Shown in pieces: positions 47,786 through 60,500 of a DNA stretch of 64,000 nucleotides; within the stretch, counting starts at the first letter, position 1; each line of letters starts with the position of its first letter. The notes beneath the pieces were generated by a model. That model was not told the origin of the DNA. It was given only the letters and a program-made list of their open reading frames with translations, and ran no database searches. The position numbers and the translations under genes were made by a program. The DNA is from Moesziomyces globuligerus. Taxonomy: Eukaryota > Basidiomycota > Ustilaginomycetes > Ustilaginales > Ustilaginaceae. The stretch is taken from contig JARVLF010000019.1 in the NCBI GenBank assembly GCA_030849465.1, positions 310,001 through 374,000 on the forward strand, written 5' to 3'.

Positions 47786-50302
47786 CTAGGAGATGCGGAG
47801 GGCGCGGACCGTCTTGACTTCGGCCATGGAGAGTCGCCACGAGATGCCCGAGGCGACGGCGTTGTGGTAGAGGTCGGCCTCCTGTTCCGAAGCGTCGAGG
47901 TTGAGCACGTAGCTGATCTGCTGGAGGCGGGTGAAGCGGTCGCGGATAGGCAGGCTGGATTGCGTGGTGAGGAAGCCGACGAGCGCTCGGAGGTCCTTGT
48001 CGAACTTGAGAGCGCCGAGCTCGGTGAAGCGCATGCCGGTGACCATGGCCTCCCAGGGTTTGAGCAGCGCGTCGAGAGCCATGCCGACGTACGTGTCGAG
48101 GTTGGCCTGCGTAAAGGTGGCCCGAAAGTGGACGAGCAGCGCTTCCCAGGCTTTGACGAAGCGACGACGCACGAGGTCGCGCGATTCGGCATCCGAGTAC
48201 GCCTCGTCGTCGAGCACGTACGACACGTCGCGGTAGGTCTCGACGAGGATCGCGCGCAGCCTGGGTGCGGTGAGCTGGGTGAACATGTGCTCGATCTCGG
48301 TCCGCAGCGAAGACTTGAACCGATTCACCAGCTGGCCCAATCCACCTACCGCCGCCGAAGCCTCGTCCATCTCTTGCGGCTCAAACACCCGTGCCAACGC
48401 CGGCTCGCTACCGACCTCGGCAAGGACGCGCGACATGTAGTGCGAGCTCACCTCGAGCACGTTGAGATAGGTGATAAAGACGGTGCGCATCTCTCGACTC
48501 GCCGCATCCTTGCGCGGTCCCTCGACACCCATCGAGCCCGAGATACTCCGCCAGAGCGTCTCCATCTTGCGCACGATGACTTCGATGTACTCCTGCTCGA
48601 GCGTCGTCTTGACCGCGCGCACCATGTCCGCCAGCGTCTCGAGCGACGCCGTCGAGAGGATGCGCGCCAGCACCGTGCGGATGACGTAGAACGCATCGTC
48701 GAGGATCGACGACGTGTACGGCCGCGCCGTCGTATCCGGCTGGTCGATCCGGAACGCCTTCTCCAGACTGCTCCGCAGGTACCACGTCTCCATGGGAAGG
48801 TAGACGCTCTTCATCGTCTCCACCACCTCCTGCCCGAGCTTCGACTCGGCCGCGTGGTCGATCGACCTGGGCAAACCTTCCGCCTCGGCATCCGCGTCGC
48901 CCAGCGAGCCCGCAGTGGCCACCGAGCCGCGTCGGTCGAGCGAGGTGCGGCGGAAGTCTTTCAGCGGCTCGTCCGCCTGTGCGGCGCGCTGGTCCTCGAG
49001 CGAGCTCTGCCGCTCTGCCTCGACCTGATCCCTGCCTTGCTCCTCGGCAAGACGGCCCTGCAGGAAACGGCGGTAGAGGCCCCAGCGCGAAGAGATGGCG
49101 GCGAGCTCGGTGAGGATGCGGTCGACTTCGCGACCATCGGGGCCGGCGGGCTCGTCGAACGAGCTGTTGGCGGTCGAGCCCGCCGCAGGACTGGCCGTCC
49201 GACCAGGCACGCCGAAGGACGCCTTGAGAGCCGAGTGCTGCGTCTTGGCATCCATCGTCGCGCCGGTGAACCGATACGCCTGCACCTCGTCGAGTCGCCG
49301 GCGGACGTTGCGCTCCTGGCGCCACGAGTCCATGATGCGGTGGCCAAGACGGTCGCACTCGTCCTGCAGGCCCGGCATGACGCCGTGTCCAAAGTTGCCC
49401 ACGCCGTAGTGGCGATCGACGACGGGCTGGTGCATGTCGATGAGCATGGCCAGATGCTCGAAGAGCGAGGTGAGCAGCAGCGCAAAGTGCGTCGGATGCT
49501 GTGCCTTGCCTGCGACGAGTGCGTCCGATATGGCGCGCCCCTTCTCGCGGACCATGGACCGGGCGAAGGAGCTGTACACCTCGAGACCCTCTTTCTTCCA
49601 GCCTATCTGCGGAAGCAGCTTGAAGAAGCGCGAGGCCTCCTTCTCGTCCTTGTTCTGCGTCGAACGGATGAAGGCGTCGGTGAAGGCGGTGAGCATGGTC
49701 TTGCGCAGCTCCAGCAGCGTCGTCTCGGGTGGCTCGGGGAGGAGCGTGGAAGGCACGACAGCAGCAGCGAAGCTCGAGGAGCGGATGGCAGGGTCGATCG
49801 CCATGGCGCGGCGGCAGTGCATCGAGGCCATGTCCCAGTCGCGATGCTCGACCGCTTCGGCGAGCAGCGAGAGCGACGACTTGAGCTCGGCGACCTTGCG
49901 CGCCCACTCGGTGGCCAGGGCGATGCGCTTACGTTCCTCGTCCAGGAGACGCACACGCTCCGAGATGCGCTTGGCGACCGAGGCCGAGGCCTGCAGGCGA
50001 CGATCGAGCACAGCGGCCTCTTCCTGGACGAGTTGGACTTGCGGCGCTAGGCCAGCGATCGAACGGCGCGCATCGGCCACGACAGGCTCCGACTCTTCAA
50101 AGAGCGATACGAGCTCATCGTCGAGGGCAGAAGAGTGGCGAGAAAGTTCGGCAAGCGCTTGTACGATAGAGGATCGGCTGCTGAGCTTGGAGACGTCGGC
50201 AAAGGGAAGAGCATGCGGTGGACGGTCGTCGGGATGCAAGGCTAGTGGCGATGCTGAAGGCCGTGGTGAGGGTTCGGAGGGACCCGCTACAGCACCTGCC
50301 AT
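47786..50302 (-). CDS. COG4: Conserved oligomeric Golgi complex subunit 4
   Basis: One exon, 838 residues from the ATG at 50302 (MAGAVAGPSEP). Cog4 is part of lobe A of the COG tether for retrograde vesicles in the Golgi and binds SNAREs and the SM protein Sly1. Family signatures include LKSSLSLLAEAVEHRDWDMA (about 150-170), SRFFKLLPQIGWKKEGLEVY, and LIDMHQPVVDRHYGVGNF, followed by ECDRLGHRIM. An Ala/Ser/Asp-rich insert at about 440-490 is likely a disordered loop. The C-terminal helical part, from VLEVSSHYMSRVLAEV onward, fits the COG4 C-terminal domain. It is divergent from RVB2. Confidence 0.9.
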   Translation of the reverse strand: MAGAVAGPSEPSPRPSASPLALHPDDRPPHALPFADVSKLSSRSSIVQALAELSRHSSALDDELVSLFEESEPVVADARRSIAGLAPQVQLVQEEAAVLDRRLQASASVAKRISERVRLLDEERKRIALATEWARKVAELKSSLSLLAEAVEHRDWDMASMHCRRAMAIDPAIRSSSFAAAVVPSTLLPEPPETTLLELRKTMLTAFTDAFIRSTQNKDEKEASRFFKLLPQIGWKKEGLEVYSSFARSMVREKGRAISDALVAGKAQHPTHFALLLTSLFEHLAMLIDMHQPVVDRHYGVGNFGHGVMPGLQDECDRLGHRIMDSWRQERNVRRRLDEVQAYRFTGATMDAKTQHSALKASFGVPGRTASPAAGSTANSSFDEPAGPDGREVDRILTELAAISSRWGLYRRFLQGRLAEEQGRDQVEAERQSSLEDQRAAQADEPLKDFRRTSLDRRGSVATAGSLGDADAEAEGLPRSIDHAAESKLGQEVVETMKSVYLPMETWYLRSSLEKAFRIDQPDTTARPYTSSILDDAFYVIRTVLARILSTASLETLADMVRAVKTTLEQEYIEVIVRKMETLWRSISGSMGVEGPRKDAASREMRTVFITYLNVLEVSSHYMSRVLAEVGSEPALARVFEPQEMDEASAAVGGLGQLVNRFKSSLRTEIEHMFTQLTAPRLRAILVETYRDVSYVLDDEAYSDAESRDLVRRRFVKAWEALLVHFRATFTQANLDTYVGMALDALLKPWEAMVTGMRFTELGALKFDKDLRALVGFLTTQSSLPIRDRFTRLQQISYVLNLDASEQEADLYHNAVASGISWRLSMAEVKTVRALRIS

Positions 50303-52064
<1,762 letters not shown>

Positions 52065-52773
52065 GCTGCGCTCCCTCGCAATCAACAAAAGCGAGCGCCT
52101 CCTTAGTTGGCCTTGTGCCTTGTATTTTTACTCTTTCTACCCATGCTTTCTCCTTTTCCGACGTAGGACTGTGCTGATTGCAGCCGCGACTTAGGCTCGT
52201 GAAAGAGCACGATCGGCTGCAGCAAGGCAGTCGCATGGCCCTGGGAGAAGATGCGATGCGATGCGATGCGAAGAGGGGTCACAGTTCCAGCGTGTCATTA
52301 GAAGCAGAGAGCTATCCTAGCATCTCAGCCGTGGAGGCTGGAAAATAAGACTCGGAAGGTGATCGAAGCGCGTCGGGCTCAGGCTGGATGAAAAACAAAG
52401 GGGCTCAGCGGCCCAGATACAGGCGAATCAGCAAGCGGCGCGGATCATTTTTTGAAAAACGAAATGGCGGCTCAGCGCGGCGCTCGGGTCTTATCGCAAA
52501 GCGGCGCAGAGCGGCAGAGAGCGGCGCCACCTCGAGCCCACACCCTGGCTGCGCAGCAAGCGGCTCTGACGCCGATTTGCACTCGCAGCCTCGCTATCTG
52601 ACCCTTTCCAACCACCACTATCTCAGCACGATCTTTTCATCGACCCTTGCCTCTCACGAAATTGAGGCTGTAGTTAGCACAGTACAGCTCGCTCCAACCG
52701 GGCTGCCGGTCAAACCACCACCAGCAGCACATTCCAACCTCGTCTGCTCGGATAGCGGTGCTGCCAGCCAACC
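52065..52773. other. Spacer RVB2/mS38, 709 bp
   Basis: Both flanking genes are on the plus strand, so it holds the RVB2 3' end and the mS38 promoter. A four-unit ATGCG tandem repeat occurs at 52251-52270. No gene seen. Confidence 0.5.
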
Positions 52774-54177
52774 ATGCGCGGCCGTTCGATCTACGCCCGC
52801 TCGCTGCTCAGGCAGCTCGGCTCGCATAAGAGTACGGCGCCAGCCATGACTGCCCCCTCTGCTACCGCCGCCGCCGCCGTCGCCTCGGCATCCGCTCGCG
52901 GCTTCATCTCGAGCTGCGGCCCGCGTTCCACGCGCTCGTCATCGCGCCGCGTCTCGTCCTCGGTCCTCTCGTCATCCAAATCGTCCGGAGATGCCTCGGG
53001 CCCCGGCAGCACAGGAGGCTCCTCGCCGTCGGGCAACGGCAGCTCGGCAGCCTCGTCGTCCTCGGCCGCTTCCAAGGCTGCCACCACCGACAAGCACATC
53101 AGCTCGGCACCTTCGCTCGCCAAGTCCAAGGCGGCAGCAATGCGCTTCGCCATGGCCGGCCCCACCTCGGCCAACCCACCACCATCGTCGCTCGCCAGTG
53201 TCGCGTGGGAGAGCTTCTTCTCCAACGACCGCCCGCTATTGCAGCATGAGATGCTGCCGCCGCGTCCCAAGCGCGCCGGAGGCTTTGGCTCGTCTGCTTC
53301 GCCGTCCGGAGGCTCGCTCACGGCCATCTTCACGTCGGACGGTGCGCTGGCCACGTTTGGCAACTTTTCGGGCGAGTCGCAGCCGCAGTGGAGGCGCAGG
53401 ATGCGCACCATCGCGCCCGAGCGATTCGGTGAGCTGATCGACGGTCTTGCAGGCATCGAGGCCGAGATCAACGTCGAGGCGGAAGGCGGAGCGATGCGAT
53501 GGCTCGTGTCGAGCTTCCACCCGGAGTCGGACCGCGTGGCGGTGGAGTCGGCCAAGCTGGAGGAGGAGGAGAGGATGCGCGAGGAGGAGGAGGAGGCGGT
53601 GCAGAATGCGCTGGACCGCGGCGAGGACCCCGAGGCAGCGCGCAAGCTGGGCGCCGAGGCGGATCTGATCATCCTCGGCGAGCCGCACGGTCCGTCGGCC
53701 GAATGGTCGCGCGGCGTGGCCACGTACCTGGCCGAGAAGGGACGTGCATACGAAGCGCCTCCCGCGCCCGTTGCGGGCGAACCCAAGAGTGGCGAGGCGG
53801 TGGAGCTCGAGGCGACGGCGCCGGCGCATGTGGCGAACAGCGTGTTCTTCACGGACGACGACCCGAATCTGATGCTGTCGCACGCGCTGGTGCAGACGAC
53901 GCTGCCGCTCGCGCTCAAGTGGGACAAGCTGGTGGCGCAGATGGACGCGGTGGCGCTCGACGATCCTTCGCGCATGCAGAGCGTCGTCGACACGACCAAG
54001 CTCGACGCTTCGCTGGACAGCGCGGACGCCAAGCGGGTCAAGGTGAGCCCGCTGCTCGAGGCGCACAACATCATGATGGACAGCGTGCGCCGAAAGCGCA
54101 GGAAGAAGATCCGCAAGCACAAGTACAAGAAGCTGCGCAAGACGCAGCGTGCCGAGCGACAGCGCATGAAGAAGTAA
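52774..54177 (+). CDS. COX24: Mitochondrial small ribosomal subunit protein mS38 (Cox24/AURKAIP1 family)
   Basis: One exon, 467 residues. The N-terminus (MRGRSIYARSLLRQLGSHKS) is a good mitochondrial presequence. A Ser/Ala-rich stretch of about 100 residues follows. The hallmark is the extreme C-terminus, MDSVRRKRRKKIRKHKYKKL plus a further basic run, the conserved Lys/Arg domain of mS38 that binds rRNA in the mitoribosomal small subunit. Yeast Cox24 is needed for COX1, COX2 and COX3 expression. The middle (PQWRRRMRTIAPERFGELID, then AHNIMMDS near the C-terminus) is less conserved. Unusually long compared with yeast Cox24 (about 111 residues), but basidiomycete members are long. Confidence 0.8.
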   Translation: MRGRSIYARSLLRQLGSHKSTAPAMTAPSATAAAAVASASARGFISSCGPRSTRSSSRRVSSSVLSSSKSSGDASGPGSTGGSSPSGNGSSAASSSSAASKAATTDKHISSAPSLAKSKAAAMRFAMAGPTSANPPPSSLASVAWESFFSNDRPLLQHEMLPPRPKRAGGFGSSASPSGGSLTAIFTSDGALATFGNFSGESQPQWRRRMRTIAPERFGELIDGLAGIEAEINVEAEGGAMRWLVSSFHPESDRVAVESAKLEEEERMREEEEEAVQNALDRGEDPEAARKLGAEADLIILGEPHGPSAEWSRGVATYLAEKGRAYEAPPAPVAGEPKSGEAVELEATAPAHVANSVFFTDDDPNLMLSHALVQTTLPLALKWDKLVAQMDAVALDDPSRMQSVVDTTKLDASLDSADAKRVKVSPLLEAHNIMMDSVRRKRRKKIRKHKYKKLRKTQRAERQRMKK

Positions 54178-55078
54178 GCGCGCAGCGGCGCACATAGAGG
54201 TTCCCAGTTTCAATTCGCCCCGCCATCGGCATGTACTCCATAGTTTCCACCTTGAATCATCCACGCCGATGCAACTACCACCTGCTTGGGTGGATCGTGG
54301 CTGCTGAGGGTGCGATGGACGAGATGCACCGCACGGGTTTGTTAGATCAAGAAATGCAGCTCGGACCGGAGGTGAATTTCCGAGGTGCGTCGGTGGGTTG
54401 GCAGTTGGAATTGGCAGGGATCCGAGGGTGCAGAGCCACCCCTGCATTGGCACATGCAGTGGTTGCGACGTGACAAGGTGGCATCCAAAGGCGATGCGAT
54501 GCTGTGAAAGGCGGTGAGAGCCAAAGTCGCCCGTCTCGCTTTGGTCAAGATGGAGAAGAGGCACGAGATGGTGCCAAGGTGAGGGGCGAGAGGGACGAAC
54601 TCGCTTATGCTCGGAGAGACGACGATCTGTGCAGGAGAGCGCAAAGTGGCAGAGGCGATGCGATGCGCAAAGGCAAAGGCGTGGGCGAGGAGAAAGGCGA
54701 CGTGCGTGCAGGAAATCTGTGAATTGGGATTTGGGCGGTGCATTCCAGAAATGGTCGCAGCTCGTCTGCCTCGCTCGGCCCACAGTTGGCCGTCAACAGC
54801 GCGCTGCCCGCGCCTCAGCCCGCCTTTCGCCTTCGCCTCGCCTTCGCCTCGCCTTCGCCTCGCCTCCTGGCTGCGGGCAACACGCAGCCACGAGCCCGTT
54901 GACCGAAGGCTCCACCATCCCTCTGCGCCATCCATTCCATCCACCTTCTCCACCGGCAACGCCGTTCCTCACCTTCCTTCGTCTGCGGCTGCTCGTCATT
55001 CTCTTTCCGCTCCGTCGTCTCTTCCGTCCTGGCTCTTGATTCTCTAGATATCTTCGCCGCGCGCGCAGCTCTGCAAGT
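54178..55078. other. Spacer mS38/SSO1, 901 bp
   Basis: Contains the 3' end of mS38 and the SSO1 promoter/leader. An 11-bp tandem repeat lies at 54830-54862. No convincing open frame. Confidence 0.5.
54830..54862 (+). repeat. 11-bp tandem repeat (CCTTCGCCTCG), 3 units
   Basis: Three perfect copies in the spacer, about 220-250 bp above the SSO1 ATG. It is pyrimidine-rich on the plus strand and may belong to the core promoter. Confidence 0.9.
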
Positions 55079-56438
55079 ATGGCTCGCGATCGTCTGGCGG
55101 CCATGAGGGTAAGTTCTACCATCCCCAGCCACACTCCGCAATGGCATCACATCTGACCTTGGCTTTGCTCACCTGGCTCGCATCATGGAATAGGCCCAAC
55201 AGGCGGGTGGTTACGGTGGATACGGAGGCGGTAACAACGGCTATGGCGACCACTCGTATCCGACACAACAACAGCAGCAGCCCCAAGGTCCCTACGACCA
55301 GGCATACACCAACGGTGCACCCCAGCCCGGCTATGCGCAGCCTCAGCAGCCCGCCGCTTACGCTCAGCAGCCCGCCGCATACGCCCAGCAGCCACAGGCC
55401 ACCGGCTACGGTCAGATGCCTCAGGCGCAGCCAGCCGCGTACGGTGCGCCTGCCGGCGGAGCGCCCAACTCCTACGAGATGCAGAACGTGGTGACCGAGA
55501 AGCCAGCCGGCGACATGAACGCCTTCTTCGGAGACATCTCCGAGATCCAAGACACCATCCGCCAGATCGACGACAACATCAACCAGATCTCGGACCTGCA
55601 CTCGCGTTCGCTCAACAACATGGACGAGGCCTCGGCGCAGTACGCCGAACAGCAGCTCGCCTCGATCCAGCAGCAGACCTCGTCGCTCACCAACGGCGTC
55701 AAGAACCGCATCAAGCTGCTCGAGTCGCAGACCAAGCGTGTGCCCGCCGGCGGCGATCGCAACGTGCGCAACACCCAGATCGGCGCCGTCAAGAACCGCT
55801 TCAAGGAGTCCATCCAGAGGTACCAGCAGGTGGAGCAGAGCTACCGACAGAAGTACCGCGCGCGCGCAGAGCGCCAGTTCCGCATCGTCAAGCCCGACGC
55901 TACGCAGCAGGAGATCAAGGCCGCGCTCGACGACGACCAGGGCGGTCAGATCTTCTCCCAGGCGCTCCTCAACTCGAACCGCCACGGCGAGGCGCGCGGC
56001 GCGCTGCGCGAGGTCCAGGAACGCCACGAGGACATCAAGCGCATCGAGCGCACCATCACCGAGCTCGCGCAGCTCTTCAACGAGATGTCGATCCTCGTCG
56101 ACGAGCAGGACGACGCGCTCAACGTCATCCAGGAGCAGGGCGCACAGGTCGAGACCGACATGCAGCAGGGCCTCCAGCATACAAACAAGGCCGTCGACTC
56201 GGCGCGCAAGGCGAGGAAGAAGCGCTGGGTCTGCTTCTGGATCATCATCATCCTCATCATCGTCATCGCCGCCGTCGTCGCCGCCGTCATCTGCACGCGT
56301 CCCGGCAACTGCGGTAAGAGCAACGGCACCGGCAACCAGAGGAGGTGGCTCGTCGAGAGGGGCGTGCATTACGCCCACGGCATGCTCATCCACAAGGAGC
56401 GCTCCGAAGCCTACCTCCTCCCGGATCTCGGCATGTAG
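55079..56438 (+). CDS. SSO1: Plasma-membrane syntaxin t-SNARE (Sso1/2 type)
   Basis: Two exons, 55079..55108 and 55194..56438, around an 85-nt intron (donor GTAAGT, acceptor AATAG), giving 424 residues. Exon 1 encodes MARDRLAAMR, a common opening of basidiomycete Sso proteins. A Gln/Gly/Tyr/Pro-rich segment (11-130) precedes the Habc region (AFFGDISEIQDTIRQIDDNI). The Qa-SNARE motif runs from about 285 (RHEDIKRIERTITELAQLFN) and has its central Gln in LVDEQDDALNVIQEQ. The anchor starts at Trp355 (WVCFWIIIILIIVIAAVVAA). It mediates exocytic vesicle fusion with Sec9 and Snc. Unusually, 47 residues follow the anchor (about 378-424), whereas most syntaxins end within a few residues of it. Confidence 0.93.
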
Positions 56439-56745
56439 AGCTGCTCTCGCACGCCGCTTTGGCCTCCACCTTTGTCCCTCCTTTGTTGTTGTTGTGGTTC
56501 TGCTGCTTCGTATCTTGTGCTCCGGTCGCTGGCTCACTCGTTTGTCAGCGGACAGGGCGTGTAAATAGCATCCCCTCCTTTGTTCGGCATTCGATGGTTG
56601 TGGGCCGTGTGGACGAGCAGGCATCCGTGGAGATTTTGAGTTGGGCTACCGTGAGGTTCGAGGGGAAATTCCAGGGTCGCGGTCGAGCCACCAGCGGCCG
56701 AATTGATTGTATTCACGTTTGTCTCTCTCTTCCACCGTGGCAGCG
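56439..56745. other. Spacer SSO1/HhH gene, 307 bp
   Basis: SSO1 3' end and promoter of the next plus-strand gene. The GTTGTTGTTGTGG tract near 56484 is the only notable feature. No gene seen. Confidence 0.5.
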
Positions 56746-57537
56746 ATGGTGAAAACGGTGGCAACGATGGATGCGGCTGGGATTGCGGCGCTGATCTCTT
56801 CGTATCCTGGAGCGGTGCGACGCAAGGCCGCGATGTCAGCGCGGGGTCAATCGTCTCTAGTCGAGCTGGATCGGTGGTACCAGTCTTTGGCCGCTTCCAG
56901 CTCTGCTTGTCCGTGCGGGGGGTTGGGCGATAAAGACTCGCTGCTCAAGCTGGTGCGTTGGAAGCTGGCTCGGGAAAAGCATCGACCGACGCTGCTGTCG
57001 CTGGTTGGATCCAACCCGGCCGACCTTGTGGCCGAGACGCTGGCCAGGGCTGCCGAGCACCTGCACGCGCTGGAGCTCGACTTGGATTCGCCCACCGACG
57101 CTCTCGTGGCCGGAGTCGTGGATGCCATGACGATCCTCACCGAGCTGAGAGGCGTTGGACCCGCAACGGCTTCGGCGGTGTGTGCGGCCTGGAATCCCGT
57201 AGCTGTATTTCAGGCCGATCATACCGTCGAGTGGATTCAACCCGGTGCAGTCAAGTACACCATGCCCTTCTACCGAACCTTCTACACAAACGCGCTTAAG
57301 ACCATCCAACAGCTCAGGAGACACGGCATCACCTCGGGCAAGATCCTCGACCAGCTCGCTTTCGCCCGAGCCTTCCCCGGTTCAAAAGCATCGGACGAAA
57401 AGCAAGCAAACCGATCCCACGTCTCTCCAGATACGACTCCATCCAAACGCTCCGCAGACAACACCTCATCCTCACATACGAAAAGCAGCCCAGAACCATC
57501 CACGGCCCGACGCTCCAAACGGCTACGAGCACAATGA
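56746..57537 (+). CDS. Uncharacterised helix-hairpin-helix protein
   Basis: One exon, 263 residues from the ATG at 56746; a second ATG at 56767 is possible. The only clear motif is a helix-hairpin-helix, LTELRGVGPATASAVCAAWN, about two-thirds along, resembling the DNA-binding hairpin of base-excision glycosylases. No catalytic Lys/Asp pair or Fe-S cysteines follow. A conserved-looking upstream block is LDRWYQSLAASS and LLKLVRWKLAREKHRPTLLS. The C-terminus is basic and Ser-rich and ends in RRSKRLRAQ, a likely nuclear signal. Similar proteins occur widely in fungi as hypothetical proteins, as I recall. Nuclear DNA binding is inference. It converges with MOT1, 37 bp away. Confidence 0.75.
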   Translation: MVKTVATMDAAGIAALISSYPGAVRRKAAMSARGQSSLVELDRWYQSLAASSSACPCGGLGDKDSLLKLVRWKLAREKHRPTLLSLVGSNPADLVAETLARAAEHLHALELDLDSPTDALVAGVVDAMTILTELRGVGPATASAVCAAWNPVAVFQADHTVEWIQPGAVKYTMPFYRTFYTNALKTIQQLRRHGITSGKILDQLAFARAFPGSKASDEKQANRSHVSPDTTPSKRSADNTSSSHTKSSPEPSTARRSKRLRAQ

Positions 57538-57574
57538 AGCTGCATTCGACCTGCCTCTGACGCCGAAAGCGCTG

Positions 57575-60500
57575 CTACTGATCAGGACGCCAGGTGCTCA
57601 TCTCCTGATACTCTTGCTCCTCGTTCTCGGGGCCCTTGTGGGCGCCATCGAGGATCTGCTTTTGGGTCAACCGGCCAAAGCCCTTCTTCCTCTCGGGCTC
57701 CTTTTCGTCCTTGTTGCCGTTCTGGGCGTTGAAGAGGTCGAGGATCTGGTCTGTCTCCATGCTGTCCATGCCGGCGTTTTGCTGGTTGACGACGCTGTTG
57801 GCTACGTTGAGCTTGAAGCGCTGGAGGCCCATGATCTTTGCCTCGAGCGTGTTCTTGGTGATGAGGCGGTAGACGTTGACGACCTTTTTCTGGCCGAGCC
57901 TGTGCGCTCGATCCATGGCCTGGAGGTCCTTCATGGGGTTCCAGTCGTGTTCGACAAAGATGACGGTGTCGGCGCCGGTGAGCGTGAGGCCGAGGCCGCC
58001 GACTTGGGTGGTGAGCAGGAGGACGTCGATCGACGGATCCGCGTTGAACGTCTGCACGATCGAGTGGCGCTTCTCCGCCGAGACCGAACCGTCGAGTCGC
58101 ATGTACGAGACGCTCGGCATCAGCGCCGCAAACAGATCGCGCTGGATAATGTCGATCATCTGCTTGAGCTGGCAGAAGATGAGCACGCGGTGCTGCGAAA
58201 CGGCGCTTTCGCCGTCGCCGCCCAACTCGGCACCTCCTCCCGCCGCTCCCGCCCCAGCCCCACCTCCGATGCCACAGTCGAGCAGCAGCTGCCGCAGCGC
58301 CTGCAGCTTGGGCGAGTGCGAAATGTCGCTCAGCGAACCACCGCTGCGCTCGAGCTTGGCTTTGATCGCCACGTGCTTGGCATTGTCGTCGGTCAGCACG
58401 AGCGACGGATGGTTGACCAGCTTGCGCATGTACTGCAGCGCCTTGAAGACGTGCTGCTTCTCGGACGCCGGCTCCTTTCCTCCGGACGCTGCCGCCTTGC
58501 CGGCAAACGCCTCGGCCTCGTCCTCGTTCTGCTCCTTGCTAAAGTCGTCGTAGAGCTGCTTCTGGATCTCGCCCAGATCACACTCGATGTCCTGGATGAT
58601 CTTGGGCGGCAGGTCGTCCAGCACATCCTCCTTGAGGCGGCGCAGGAGGAAGGGTAGCACCTGTTTGTGCAGCGCCTCGAGCGCGAGCGCCGCCGCCTCC
58701 TGCTCCTTGGCGCTGAGCTTGCCGTCGCGCGAGGCGATGATCGGCTTGCCGAAGCGCTCGTGGAAGCTCCGCTCCGTGCCGAGGAATCCGGGCATGAGAA
58801 AGTCGAACAGCGACCAGAGCTCGAGCACGTTGTTCTGGATCGGCGTGCCCGAGAGCAGCAACCTGTGGTTGGCGCGGATCATCTTGACCGCCCGCGTCGT
58901 CTTGGTCTTGGCGGAGCGGATGACGTGGCCCTCGTCGAGGATGCAGTAGTTCCAGGCGACCTGCGAGAGCGCCGCAATGTCGTTGCGCACCACGTCGTAC
59001 GACATGACCACCGCATCGTACCGGCCGATCTCGGCCTGCAGCCGCGCGCGCTCCGCCGGCAGGCCCGAGTAGAGCAGCGGCCGCAGGTTGTTGGCGTACT
59101 GCTTGATCTCGTGGCACCAGTGGCCCGTCAGCGTCGGCGGACAGATGATCAGGCTCGGCAGAGGCTTGGCATCCGCCGCCCGCGTGAGCCGGTACCGCTC
59201 CGCACGCTCGTGGTGCTTGGACGAGAGGATGCAGATCGACTGCAGCGTCTTGCCCAGCCCCATGTCGTCGCACAGGATGCCGTGCAGCTGGTACTTGGCC
59301 AGGAACGCCATCCAGTTGACGCCCTCCTGCTGGTACTTGCGCAGCTTGGCGTTGATCTCCACCGGGATCGCGTACGGCTCCACTTTCGAGCCGTCCAGCA
59401 GCTGCGTGAGGAACTTGCGCTCGACCTCGCGTCGCTGCAGCAGCTCCGCCGAAAATCCAGGCGGGTCCGGCAACCCAGCCTCGAGCGGCACCATCTTGAC
59501 GAGCGAGGCAAACGTATTGGTCGCCACCAGCCGCACCTTTTCGTCGTTGTCGCTCATGCGGCCCAGGATGGGCACAATGAGGAAGATGACATACGGCAGG
59601 ATCTTGAGGTCCAGCTGCTGCACCGTGTGGTAGACCAGCTCCACCGCACCCTGTCGGTTGGTGATCGAGGCCGCATCCGCCACGAGCGGCACCACCTGCT
59701 CCACGGCGTGCTTGAGCGCCACCTCGGTCAGGCAACTCGCGACGACCGCAAAGCACTTGGCCGCCGCCGAACGCACCACCGCGTAGTCGCTCTGGATCGC
59801 CAGCGTCAGCGCCGGGAGCAGCTCGACCACCTTGTCGCACAGCGTGCCGCGCAGGTTGGGCAGATTGACGTCCAGCACCGCACACGCATCGAGGATGCTC
59901 TGTCCCAGATCCTCCTGCTTTGCAATCAGCGCGTCGGCCTCCGTCGCTGTCGAGCCAAACGTCGAGAGCAGTGCGTGGCTCATGCACTGCCAGAGCATCG
60001 GCACCACCTCGAAGAGGCTTTCGCCAAATAGATCGGCAAGCTGGGCCAGCGCAGCCGCCGCGCCGCGCCGGATGAGCTTGCCCTGCAGCACCTCGTCCGA
60101 CTCGGCCTGCTCGTCCTTGGCACTGCTCCGGCCCGGTCCGCGCGGAGCAACGACGGGCTCGTTCATGCTGACGATGCCCTCGCGCACGTCGCGGCTGTTG
60201 GCAAAGATCGCCACCCGCGTCGTGTCCTGGCACACAAACGCGCAGAGGTTCTTGACGATCTTGTCGCTCGGATTCGACTTGGCCGCAGGCGAGACGCAGA
60301 ACTCGATCAGCTTGGCCACCGACCGCGCCGAACGCGTCTGCAGATCCGGGTTCTCCTCGAACTTGACGCTGTTCATCACGCTGCGGATCACCGGGTTGAG
60401 CTTGGCCGGCAGCATCTTGAGCGAGATGACGGCGCCGGCGATCGAGGCAAACACCTGCGTGTCCTGCCTCTCCTTGTTCGCCTGGTAGAAGCCGATGGCC

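Noticed and set aside
47762..50050. Very long plus-strand open frame (762 codons) opposite COG4; similar long frames opposite kin2 (30475-33042), MOT1 (60602-62917) and the Zn2Cys6 gene (985-2709)
   Set aside because: They mirror GC-biased codon use of the real gene on the other strand, are Arg/Leu/His-rich and show no domain, whereas the opposite frame matches a known family.
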